This document shows positions 44,081 through 57,731 of a stretch of 64,000 nt of DNA, piece by piece. Below the pieces are notes generated by a model. That model searched no databases and was not told the DNA's origin. It worked only from the letters and a program-made list of their open reading frames with translations. The stretch is from Triglochin maritima (taxonomy: Eukaryota; Streptophyta; Magnoliopsida; Alismatales; Juncaginaceae), in the NCBI GenBank assembly GCA_963682175.1, contig OY821779.1:1562501-1626500 (forward strand), in the 5' to 3' direction. How positions within the stretch are numbered: position 1 is the first letter of the stretch; each line of letters opens with the position of its first letter. Made by a program: the position numbers and the translations under genes.

Positions 44081-46402
44081 CTACCAGTAATCCTTGCAAG
44101 AACAGTTCCCATCTCTGAAGTGATGAAAACGAGTTGCATCTCTTACTATGATCTCTCTTTCATAGACTCGTGATATAAACTTAATAGCATTGTGGCAATC
44201 GCTACAAACTCTAAGATTCTTCATAATTCTCAAAGTAGTTTTCTCCGTCGTACTCATCAATCCAAAAGCAATTGCAAGTTTTTCACTATGGTGGCGTAAG
44301 AGCTGCTCTTTGAGCTCATCATCAATGTCATGCAGAACAGAATCTGTATCAGGGATGAAACCCGCTTTCTTTATCTCCCCCCAAACCTCTGCAGCCATCT
44401 CATATATTTTTTCTCGTTGCGGATGCAATCTGTCTTCAGCTCCAAATACGTGAACCATGCTCTTTATCTGCATCCAGCTAAACCCTTGCTCTTTCTTGAC
44501 GCCTCTATCTCGCCTAGACTTCCAAATCTTGGCAGCATCACCCCATCTCCCACAGGCAGAATAAACATTTGCAAGTGCAGCATAGGCACCGCTATTCTCA
44601 GGTTCAATAACAAGCAACTTTCTTGCAGCAATTTCTGCTATTTCTGCATTTTTGTGAACTCTGCAGGCAGCTAGAAGAGAGCCCCAAGCGATGCCATCTG
44701 GTTCTATTGGCATTTTCTCTATGAATTCTTGGGCTTCTTTCAACAAACCTGCACGAGCGAACAAATCAACCATGCAAGCATAATGGCTTGACGTTGGTTC
44801 AATCATGTGCACATTCTGCATCGTCTCAAAATATTTGCGGCCTTCTTCGACCAACCCAACGTGGGTACATGCAGAAATAACCCCAACATATGTAATGTGA
44901 TCTGGCTTGATACCTAATTGGAGCATCTTCTCAAATAGATCTATGGCCTCCTCCCCAAAACCATGTTGAGCTAAGGCAATTATCATAGAAGTCCAGGTAA
45001 CAGTCTGTTTTCTGCTACTAACCTGATCGAATACTCGTGTGGCAGCTGAAATCTCCCCTGATTTTGAATACATGGTTATGAGAGCATTGCCAACAGAAAC
45101 AGATAGCCCATCCGAGGACCTGATTGCTTTCGCGTGGATTTGCTTCCCCTGATTAACTGCTGCCAAGGTGGAAGAAACACTCAACATTGCTGCAAGAGTG
45201 TGATTATTTGGCTTGGGTCCATTCTTCACCATTTGCTGAAAAAGTGTGATTGCATCATTGGGGATGCCACTCTGCACATACCCGACAATCATGGCTGTCC
45301 ACGCAACAACGTCGGGTTTTTTCATTGAATTGAATATTCTTCTCGCAGGCTCTATCTCACCAAGTTTAACATATCCCTCGAGCAATGCCGTGAACGAAAT
45401 GACACTGAGATCAGACACCACAGTGTTGCTGACAACCTTAGAAGCAATTTCAACCCCTCCTGACTTTGAATACATAGATATCAAAGCATTACCAACCGGC
45501 CCTTGGCATTCTACATTGGTTCTTACTATGTGGGCATGAACTTGTTTTCCGCATTTCAGCAATCTCAAGTTCGCACAAGCAGATAAAACATTGGTAAAAG
45601 TAAAACCATCAGGACAAACAGATCCATCTTCCAACATCATAAAAAAAAACTTCAAAGACTCAAGGTCCAATCCGTTCTGATTGTACCCAGCAATCATTGC
45701 ATTCCATGACACAACATTACGTTCTTGCATTTCCTCAAACAAACCCCGAGCGCAATCAAGCCGGCCCAACTGCGCGTAAGCAGATATCATCGTGTTCCAA
45801 CTCGAAATATCCTTCAAAGCCATTCTATCGAAAACTACTTTCGCTACATCCAAGTTGTCAGATTTCCCATACATGTTCATAAGAGAATTCCCAATCTCTA
45901 CGTAACCACTCATACCCATCTTAACAACAAAAGAATGCACCTTCCTACCAACACCCACACACCTAAGCACAGCACACGAAGAAATCAAATTCGAAAATGT
46001 AAAACTCGAAGCCATCACTCCAGCCACGACCATTTTCACGAACGTTCTAATGGCACATTCGAACCGACCAGTTCGGTTATAGCCAACAATCAAAGTCGTC
46101 CACGACACGGAGTCTCTCACGGGCATTTTGTCAAACACCTCGACGGTAGTGGATATGTGACCGCCTTTCGCATACAATGCTAGGATCGAATTCCACGTGT
46201 AGATGTTTCTAACGGGCATTTCGTCGAACACCTTCTGGGCGTCGAAAGCGAAGCCGGTTTTGGCGTAAACATTAATGAGATTGTTCATGGTGCAGATGGA
46301 GTGGTGGAGGCCTGCTTTGATGACGTGGGCGTGGAGGGCTGTTCTGTTTGAAGGTAACAGAGACATGTCTAAGTTTGCAAATCGAAAATATGACAGAAGC
46401 AA
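44081..46402 (-). CDS. Pentatricopeptide repeat protein with DYW domain, At2g22070-like
   Basis: A single-exon frame of 773 residues closely following Arabidopsis At2g22070 from its repeat region on: SVSWTTLIVGYNRTG, SSWNTMISAYAQLG, DVVAWTAMIVGYVQSG, NALITMYSKSGEISAA, TWTSMIIALAQHGFGEEAID and HYACMVDLFARAGLLKEAQE. E and E+ regions follow (SGAYAALANVYSACGRWGD, VKKEQGFSWMQI), then a full DYW deaminase domain with HSEKLAIAFGL (HxE), CSDCH (CxxC) and the terminal triplet DYW. DYW domains carry out C-to-U editing of organelle transcripts. The start used gives a slightly shorter N-terminus than the Arabidopsis protein. A hAT MITE sits 133 bp upstream of the start codon. Confidence 0.95.
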   Translation of the reverse strand: MLLSYFRFANLDMSLLPSNRTALHAHVIKAGLHHSICTMNNLINVYAKTGFAFDAQKVFDEMPVRNIYTWNSILALYAKGGHISTTVEVFDKMPVRDSVSWTTLIVGYNRTGRFECAIRTFVKMVVAGVMASSFTFSNLISSCAVLRCVGVGRKVHSFVVKMGMSGYVEIGNSLMNMYGKSDNLDVAKVVFDRMALKDISSWNTMISAYAQLGRLDCARGLFEEMQERNVVSWNAMIAGYNQNGLDLESLKFFFMMLEDGSVCPDGFTFTNVLSACANLRLLKCGKQVHAHIVRTNVECQGPVGNALISMYSKSGGVEIASKVVSNTVVSDLSVISFTALLEGYVKLGEIEPARRIFNSMKKPDVVAWTAMIVGYVQSGIPNDAITLFQQMVKNGPKPNNHTLAAMLSVSSTLAAVNQGKQIHAKAIRSSDGLSVSVGNALITMYSKSGEISAATRVFDQVSSRKQTVTWTSMIIALAQHGFGEEAIDLFEKMLQLGIKPDHITYVGVISACTHVGLVEEGRKYFETMQNVHMIEPTSSHYACMVDLFARAGLLKEAQEFIEKMPIEPDGIAWGSLLAACRVHKNAEIAEIAARKLLVIEPENSGAYAALANVYSACGRWGDAAKIWKSRRDRGVKKEQGFSWMQIKSMVHVFGAEDRLHPQREKIYEMAAEVWGEIKKAGFIPDTDSVLHDIDDELKEQLLRHHSEKLAIAFGLMSTTEKTTLRIMKNLRVCSDCHNAIKFISRVYEREIIVRDATRFHHFRDGNCSCKDYW

Positions 46403-46534
46403 GATTTGTGTTTGCGAAAGACTGATAGAGGAAGTTAGCGGTCATGGAATTTGAATTGGGATGCTAATGCTAGTCTTCTGTTCAGGGAAGTTCAGCTACT
46501 TTGGTTTGGTGGTAACTATTAAGGTTCCATTTGG

Positions 46535-46811
46535 TAGGGGTGAGCTTCGGTCCATGACCGGACCAAACTTTTCGGAAGACCGGATCGGATCGAACTTTTC
46601 GGAAGTTCAGTTCGGTCCGGGACCGGACCGAACCGAACTTTTCGGAAGACCGGACCGAATAAATTCAGTTCGGTCTGGTTCGGTCTAAAATCTAAATTTA
46701 ATCCTTAAAATTTCGGTCTTTGACCGAACCGGACTGGACCGAATTCTCATGGTCTCCCGGACCAAAAAAGTTCGGTCTGGTTCAGTCCGGATTGAATTTT
46801 GCTCGCCCCTA
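46535..46811. mobile_element. hAT MITE with perfect 8-bp TSD
   Basis: A 277-bp element with ends TAGGGGTGAGC and GCTCGCCCCTA, flanked by CCATTTGG on both sides (46527-46534, 46812-46819). The interior is made of repeated CGGACCGAAC and TTCGGTCTGG motifs. It lies in the 5' flank of the PPR-DYW gene. Confidence 0.93.
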
Positions 46812-46819
46812 CCATTTGG

Positions 46820-48854
46820 TACCCACTTTTGTTCTAATTCTTGTTAATATCACTTTAGAATTTTCAGAATCTAGAATTACAATAATAACTAACCCTAATA
46901 AAGCCAAATATTTAACTTTTACTGCAAAATATGCATGATAATTAGACAATTGAAATACGAATTGTGGAGGAGGATGAAATGGTGACTGGACATAAGTTTG
47001 TCACAATTGGAATGAACTTTTGTCTTTTGGTATGTAAACTTGGGACAAAAGCGACCACAAATGAGAGAATTAGGCCTACGTGGTTATTTGGTTGAAAGTC
47101 TTGGAATCGATTTTTTTAAGCTAATCATGTTGTAAATGTTGTGGAATAGTTAATTAGGTAAATCATAGTTTGATACCTTGATTATTTTCAAACTAGTGTA
47201 AGCAAGTTTGTTTTTTAAAGTTTAAACTCGCAATTGTGTTGATGACCCTTGGATACAATTTACTTCGGTCACCCACACCCACCCTTGTATCTTTTGGGTG
47301 TCTAGAAAGTAGAAACAATCAAGTGGGAAGTGATGGATATACTTTTATCTGATTGCTTGATAACAAAGCATAATCTTCATGGTATCAAGAAATCAGATTT
47401 CCAATATTTTTTGATTCGTTAGCTGAAAATAGTTTTAGACCCTGATTGGGATAGATTTTGAACAACCGATTTCAACCAAAATCGATTCTTGAACAGAACC
47501 CAATAAACAGATTTCTGAGGACAATATTGTACTTTCACCTCTAGAATCCATGATCAGCTATTGGCATCAGTAAAAACTAAAAAAGGTGGATTCCTCCGAG
47601 AGAGAGAAGCATGAGAGCGCATATTTCGGAAGAAAATTAGATTTTCAAGAACGATTTTTTCAGTTTGTGTGTTTAGGACGACAATCAGATTTCTTGGAAT
47701 TAACTCAAGAATATGTTGTCAAACAAGATCTTAAATGGAATATAAGAATATTTAAACTACTCTTGTAACCTATAAGATCTCGAGTAACTCCGTAAATCAC
47801 AAAGTGGTTTTAAGATGCATTCCCGCATTTTATCATATTATCACACTATCAGAGTGTTTTGATTGTCTTTTCGAAGTTTATCTCAGACCATATTTTGTAT
47901 TTGTAGACACAAAGAAAATAATTTTGTTCACATGTGATTATGGTGGGAGAAGGTTGAGAAAACAATATTAAGTTCTTAAACATCAAATGTGTGTAATACT
48001 TTCTGATGTAGTTATTTTTAAAATTACTTTATAACAGAATTGAATCCATCACTTAAATACTGAGTACTTAAGTTTATTGAAACAACAAAATAAATAAATA
48101 TTACATCATCCCAAAAAATTAAAAAAAAACACTCATTGTATATTCCAATGATTCAAGCACCACTTGTGTGGGGATGAGATGCAAATTTGATTTTCGTAAC
48201 AACTTATAGTACAAGAGATGGAGACGCAACTTCCAACTAATAACTAAAATTTACAATATCAATTATCAAAATAAAAATAAAAAAACCATTCGTATCATGT
48301 ACTTAGAATTTCCTCGCAGTCCACTATAAACCATGCATAATCAATTGCTAGTTGCTAACTAGTCAACGCTGCCACCCAAGTTTTGGTTTGAACTTTTGAA
48401 CCGAAGAAGTATTATCCCATGTTTGGAAAGTAGCATTTTCTATTTGAAAACTCCAATTCGCTGACCTGAAGTAGTGGTAAGAGTAGATTATAACAAAAAA
48501 AACTTGCAAATTACAACGCAAAGAACTGGAAGTGGTTGTTGTCTTAATGACAAGTCAATTTTTTTTAAGGTTGACAAGTCAATCTTTTCGAGATTTTTAT
48601 AACCAACAAGAAGGATTCAAATTATTGCCTAGAACACGAATGACGATGTGCCCGTGATGATTGATGACATCGTCAAATTGTTCAAACTTTCAACAAATAA
48701 TCAATGGGCTAATGTGGTGACATGTACTCTTCGTAAATTAATATGTGTCAGATATTGAGGAAGAAGCGCATGACATACTCAAGGTTGAGTTTTTGTTTGT
48801 TCACGTAATCACGTGTTTAGTATATTGGGTGGTGGATTGGTCCATAGTCAACTT
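46820..48854. other. Intergenic, no feature recognised
   Basis: AT-rich, no gene or transposon ends identified. The 60-codon frame at 47586 is not supported by anything else. Confidence 0.45.
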
Positions 48855-49218
48855 TTAGAGCACCCTGCACGGGTGCGGGCAGCCCTCCCTTAACGGGAGG
48901 GTGCGCCCAGGGCGGGGCGTCCGGAAATCCACCCTGGGTGCCCGGGCGGGGGGCCACGTGGTCCCTCCCATTTGTCTAGTTTTTTTTTAAATAAAGATTA
49001 TTTTTATAATTAGGATAATGTATTAATTAGGTAAATGGAATTTAATTAATTAGATATTACAAAATAATTGAAAAAATATTTTATGATTAATTAACAATTT
49101 TATGATTTACTTTAGATATAAAAATATAAAAAAAATCATAAATAAATTAAGAAATACAAATACAATACATATACACTTCGGAAACAAAATACAATACAAG
49201 TACAGAATACGAAATACT

Positions 49219-49578
49219 GTAGGTCCTCGATGTTTGAGAAGTCCAAGCCTCGATCAAATCGTCTCGTCTTTAGTGAGTCACGCGCGTACTGTAAGTCCTC
49301 GATGTTTGAGAAGTTCAAGCCTCGATCCAATCGTCTTGTCTTTAGTTAGTCACGCGCGTACTGTAGGTCCTTGATGTTTGAGAAGTTCAAGTCTCGATCC
49401 AATCGTCTCGTCTTTAGTGAGTCACGCGCGTACTGTAGGTCCTCGATGTTTGAGAAGTCCAAGTCTCGATCCAATCGTCTCGTCTTTAGTGAGTCACGCG
49501 CGTACTCTAGGTCCTCGATGCTTGAGAAGTCCAAGCCTCGATCCAATCGTCTCATCTTTTGTGAGTCACGCGCGTACT
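49219..49578. repeat. Five exact-length 72-bp tandem repeats
   Basis: Copies start at 49219, 49291, 49363, 49435 and 49507, and a partial sixth begins at 49579. Each contains GTCCTCGATG, CGATCCAATCGTCT and GAGTCACGCGCGTACT. As 72 is a multiple of three, both strands keep open frames through the array, producing 24-residue repeats on paper. Confidence 0.95.
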
Positions 49579-49659
49579 GTAGGTTACTTCTCACAACTAT
49601 AAATGCATTCCTCCTGGTTGGTTCTCTCTCATTCATCTACGAACAATGTCTTCCGCGGA

Positions 49660-50041
49660 AATGTACTGCGGCGATTCGTATGCTAGCGTACGTTGTTGCG
49701 GCTGATGAGGTGGACGAATACGTGCATTTGGAGTCTTGCAAGCGCGATTCGCGATAGTAAAGAAGTCATCTCTTGCATGGAGTGAGATTGTATTTAACAA
49801 AATAATGACAGCTTGCATTGTAATGCATAATATGATAGTGGAGGATGAACGTGATTCCTTCGGTAATTTTGGAGATTGGAACGAATTTGTTCAAGATCAA
49901 CCTGGAAATTCCGTGAACGACGCGGTTCGGTATTCCACTGACCGTGTATTGGATATTACTAGGTACTTGAGAAGGAGAGATCAAGTTCGTGATCGCACCA
50001 CACATTTGAACCTTCAAGCCGATTTGGTCGACAATATATGA
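49660..50041 (+). pseudogene. Harbinger transposase remnant (C-terminal DDE part)
   Basis: Two pieces of a HARBI1-like nuclease are joined: AAIRMLAYVVAADEVDEYVHLE in one frame, then QARFAIVKKSSLAW and IMTACIVMHNMIVEDERD in another. Residues between them are deleted. The second piece continues to LNLQADLVDNI and a TGA at 50039-50041, after which QRFGG remains readable, so the TGA probably replaced a TGG. Confidence 0.8.
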
Positions 50042-50459
50042 CAACGATTTGGAGGAAATACGTCTTGATGTATTTGAAGTTTAGTATTTAAGCATGTATT
50101 TTTAGTTTTAGTTTCTCAATTTCCGGTTAATGTACTGTGTAATGTGGTTTTCTAAATTTTAATAATATTTTCGTATTTATTAATTAAATGTTAATTAAAA
50201 ACGAATGAATTGTTGATATTAAATAATTACGATAATGATTATTAATATATTTTGTTGATTGTTAAAAGAGTTTTGGAGAGAAGAATAAAAATAATGACGT
50301 GGCAACAAATACTGTAGTGTGACTGGGTGGATTGGGTAATGGTTAAGGATTTTGTAGGAGGGTTGGTTTGTGCTGACGTGGCAGAGAGAGAAGCTGACAT
50401 GGCTAAGAGAGAAAGCAGGGCGCCCGGGAACTGCCTGGGCGCCGTTAATGATGCTCTTA

Positions 50460-51807
50460 AGGACGTTCGTGAGTTCTTAATTTTTGTAATTTAAGATCAT
50501 TATTAGTGATCTTCGATGTTTTTCGTGTTAGAAAATAATTTCACATCAGTTATTATGGAAGAAAAAATCATAAATTATAAGTTGTAAGATTTTTTAACTT
50601 TTCACCATTTGCTTTGACTTGGATACTTACACTTCTATGGTATCAGAGACTAAATGTCCAACAGTCAGCTTGACACATCCATCCATGTTAATATTCACGC
50701 ATAGCGTCGTAGATACGTGAGAAAAAATCTTGGTCATGCGTGTGGACCAGTGTTAAGAATAGTCTTACATTGAAGAAATTAGAGACTTTATCATGTGTTA
50801 TAAGTTGGATGGTCTTTCCATTAATCATCAATTAATTTTGAGTTGAATACTCATACTTCATTATGGTATCAGAGTACGAAATGTCCAACGACCGGTTGAT
50901 ATACATCAGTTAATTTGGGTACTTTATCTTGAGTTATAAGTTGTAAACGATGATATTCGTGTGCTAGAACATTCAATTATCAGAACGTCAATGCATGCAA
51001 TATTTGTTAATATCAAACATGTCCTAAGATTTGGAAGCATCAAACGTATATGCCAATTAAACATATATATGCTTACGTAAACACCAATCGAATGATGGCG
51101 AATTTATACATGTAGAAAATAACATAATCTAGAACATTAAAGACCCTTTAAAAGTCAAAACATTGCGTGGTTAACTTTTTCAAAACAACATTCACGCCTA
51201 CGTATATGTACACGTCCATATATATAGTATATATGATCACAATCACTTGTTATAAGTTCACGCACAGGTCGAAGGTGGAATTCAAACAACAAAAATTAGT
51301 TTTGAATTCATAGAACAAAATCAGACATATTTCTCAACCATAGAAATCTGGACGCGTCCACATATATTATTGGCCGCAAAAGGAATCCATAAAATCCTTC
51401 CAAAGCGATAAGTATGTTACAACCCATAAGGTCAATGTTTGTGCACCAGAAACTAGTAGAAAATGAAAGGGAAAACAATGGAAAAGGAATATGTCATATA
51501 TTTGTTTTTTTATCAAGTTTTTGTTGTTTGTGCTGAATGCTAGAAATCAATGGAAATTAAATTATAGTGTTTGTGCTTATCACTGAAATTTACTAGAAAT
51601 TATGAAAAATTCGTGTCCTAAAAAATATCATTAATCAAACAATTTTTTTGTCCATTCAATTGTCAAAAAAATTATAACATACAACAAAATGAACTTTCAA
51701 TTAAGCCACATATTGTCGGACAATCTTCAAACATGTTCTTGCAATTTATGTTTTTTTGTTGAGATAAGTTCCTTTGTCTAACTGTCCTCCACGTCACAGT
51801 TTATAAT
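50460..51807. other. Intergenic, no feature recognised
   Basis: AT-rich. TATGGTATCAGAG-type phrases (50637, 50862) recall tRNA-Met primer-site words but lack any surrounding LTR structure. Nothing else supported. Confidence 0.4.
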
Positions 51808-51815
51808 CATTCAAC

Positions 51816-52251
51816 CAGTGCGCGGATCTAGGATTTCAAGTATGGTAAGGTATCACGCACTAACACACAATTGATAACCAAAAAATAACATACAAACCAA
51901 AAATATTAATATTTCATAAAAAATTAGAAGTAAAATATTGTAAATAATTCAAATTACAACGTAATAGTACTTTAAAATTATTACAATTGTTCTCGAAGAG
52001 ATTTCATATATTGGAACCAGTTTATAATAACATCTATATTAATATCTAAAAATAAATCTTTCTCTAGATAGATAACCATACCATTATTCAACATTTGATC
52101 TTCCCGAAAACATTATATTTTTCCTTCATATTCTGAATCTTCATGTCAAATTTAGTCATAAATGAAGTGATTTTTTCTATGTAAAATAATAATTGAAACT
52201 TCATTTTTTTAATGGTAGGGCACGTGCCCCACCAGGGTGGATCCGCCCCTG
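51816..52251. mobile_element. hAT-type MITE with near-perfect 8-bp TSD
   Basis: A 436-bp element with ends CAGTGCGCGGATC and GGATCCGCCCCTG (inverted, consensus CAGNGGCGGATCC). Flanks are CATTCAAC (51808-51815) and CATTCGAC (52252-52259), one mismatch. AT-rich interior without coding capacity. Confidence 0.85.
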
Positions 52252-52259
52252 CATTCGAC

Positions 52260-53511
52260 ACTTGATTGCATATAAGCTGCATGATAAATGCACACTTATA
52301 ATCATGGAGTAACATGGAGAGAGTGAATCATAGGTACTCTTACAACATTGTCGGAGAGGCGGCTCGTCGGAGAGCAGATCTAACCTAGGCAGAGTGGTGG
52401 CTAGGAGGTTGGGAGAGGACAATGGGGTGGTAGGGTTGGGGTTTTTCCTCTTTTCTCGGGGAGAGGTGAGAAAATTTGGAGTGGAAATTCTTTACAGTGT
52501 CAGTGTGGATTTTTTATTAATTTTCCCTTGGTTGCACAAACACTTAGAAAAGTCCAGATCAAATACAAAATCTTTTGTTTTCCATCACTTTCCTTGTGCA
52601 CAAACTCTACGAAGACACCAAGTTCTACGTAAGTAGGGAAGTTACTAATAACATACGTTTGTCTCTCTTGTTTTTTGTTCTTCTTGAACGTTTAACCCCC
52701 TTACGTCTCAACCTTCTTTTGGATTATCCACCTCCTTAAGATTTCGATTAATTTTCTTGGATATTTGACCATGCACGTAGCTTTGACCCGCGTGCTTGGA
52801 GTTCGACCTTATACAAATTCCGATCATCAGTCCTAACATGAATTTCTCACACCACTTCTCTGCTAAGGATGTGTAGTAGGATATATTTCATGCTTCCGAC
52901 CACTCCACCAGGGAAGTGAATTCTAAATGCAAGATATATGGATGGAAGAACACAATAATTTACTTGTAATTAAGGACCCAAAAGAAACTTTCCAATACTT
53001 TCCTCTCAAAGTCATGGAGGGACACAAGTCTAAATAGACTTGATCGCTAGACTATAATTATCCAACGTGGCTAATGTTGTTGCACTGCACCTTCAACTAT
53101 ATAGGAAAGATCATGGTACCAACTAGCAAATTTAATTTGCAGAAACCACTTGAAATTGTCTAAGAAATTGCTCCTGGGTGTAATGTAGTTGATTGAAGAT
53201 ATGAAATCATACACACTGGTCTTGTGATTAAGTACCCGATGTTAGACGTGGAATTGCAATTCACCTCACAAAGTAGAACGAATATTATCATAAAAAATCA
53301 TCTAAGCAATTAAAAGACTTCTAGAGGACTTGGTAATCAGAAAATCGCAACCGAATCCAGCTAGTCCTCTCTAAAGCGTACACGTGAATGAAATGTGAAT
53401 GTACGTACTATTCAATTCTATCTTCGTTTGAATTTTGTAAACACCAAACTATGGATTGACAACTCAGTGTCGGAACCAAGTAAGAGCACAACCACAATGT
53501 CTTCTGGAGCC
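52260..53511. other. Intergenic, ALD1-like upstream region
   Basis: A GC-richer patch at 52345-52460 (GTCGGAGAGGCGGCTCG) stands out but matches no family I know. The last few hundred bases are the presumed promoter of the aminotransferase gene. Confidence 0.4.
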
Positions 53512-53519
53512 TATATATA
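53512..53519 (+). promoter_or_regulatory. TATA box of ALD1-like gene
   Basis: TATATATA lies about 160 bases before the proposed start codon at 53676. Confidence 0.5.
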
Positions 53520-53675
53520 CATGTACTATTTGCCTCTCTCTAAGATCATATACAGTTACTGCAAGCTAATTGCACCAACTGGCTATTGTATACGTCTTTT
53601 AGCATATTGAGGGCTATATTGATTTCATTAGTTGTCTTTAATCCAATTAAGATCACGTTTTGTTCATCAGGAGTT

Positions 53676-57359
<3,684 letters not shown>

Positions 57360-57586
57360 AAACTGGTGTTTGGACTAATTGTCTAGATGACGAATAGTGT
57401 CAAGGGAATATAACATAAATAAGTGTTAATTGATGTTGAAACAATTCCGTTCTAGTGTATCACGTAAATTCTGATTATATCCCTGTATTAAATGCATTTT
57501 AAGTTTATATTCTTGTCACATTCTCACGATGATTCAGAAAAACAATGATTTGAAGCTTCTACATTCGATTTCTACATTTTAATACT
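57360..57586. other. Short spacer between ALD1-like gene and E2
   Basis: Presumed 3' UTR of the aminotransferase gene; E2 begins only about 230 bases after its stop codon. Confidence 0.45.
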
Positions 57587-57663
57587 GAACTGCTAAACAT
57601 CGCCCCAAAATTACTTAAATCGCCCCTTGAAATTACCAAATTGCCCTTCCTCCTATTTTTGCT

Positions 57664-57670
57664 TATATAT
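57664..57670 (+). promoter_or_regulatory. TATA box in left end of E2, driving the PMD gene
   Basis: TATATAT lies 68 bases before the PMD start codon, within or next to the terminal repeat. The matching site exists in E1. Confidence 0.5.
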
Positions 57671-57731
57671 CTCACAATTTCACTCTTTTTTCAAAACTTT
57701 CTCTTCCTATACCTACTACACAAGATTACGA

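Larger units (their letters stand above)
48858..50456 (+). mobile_element. PIF/Harbinger derivative with 72-bp tandem array
   Basis: The 1599-bp element starts GAGCACC and ends ATGCTC in inverted orientation, with the 3-bp target duplication TTA on both sides (48855-48857, 50457-50459). Both ends are GC-rich (GGGTGCGGGCAGCCC, GGGCGCCCGGGAAC). The interior holds five 72-bp tandem repeats and the tail of a Harbinger transposase. The transposase is far too short for activity, so this is a non-autonomous internal-deletion derivative. Confidence 0.88.

Noticed and set aside
45725..46183. 152-codon plus-strand frame opposite the PPR-DYW gene
   Set aside because: Antisense shadow of a confident gene, no domain similarity.
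49219..49578. Possible CRISPR array
   Set aside because: The repeats are contiguous 72-bp units with no variable spacers, inside a plant DNA transposon.
50637..50890. Retroelement primer binding sites (TATGGTATCAGAG)
   Set aside because: Not preceded by LTR ends and not followed by gag sequence; likely AT-rich coincidence or very old debris.
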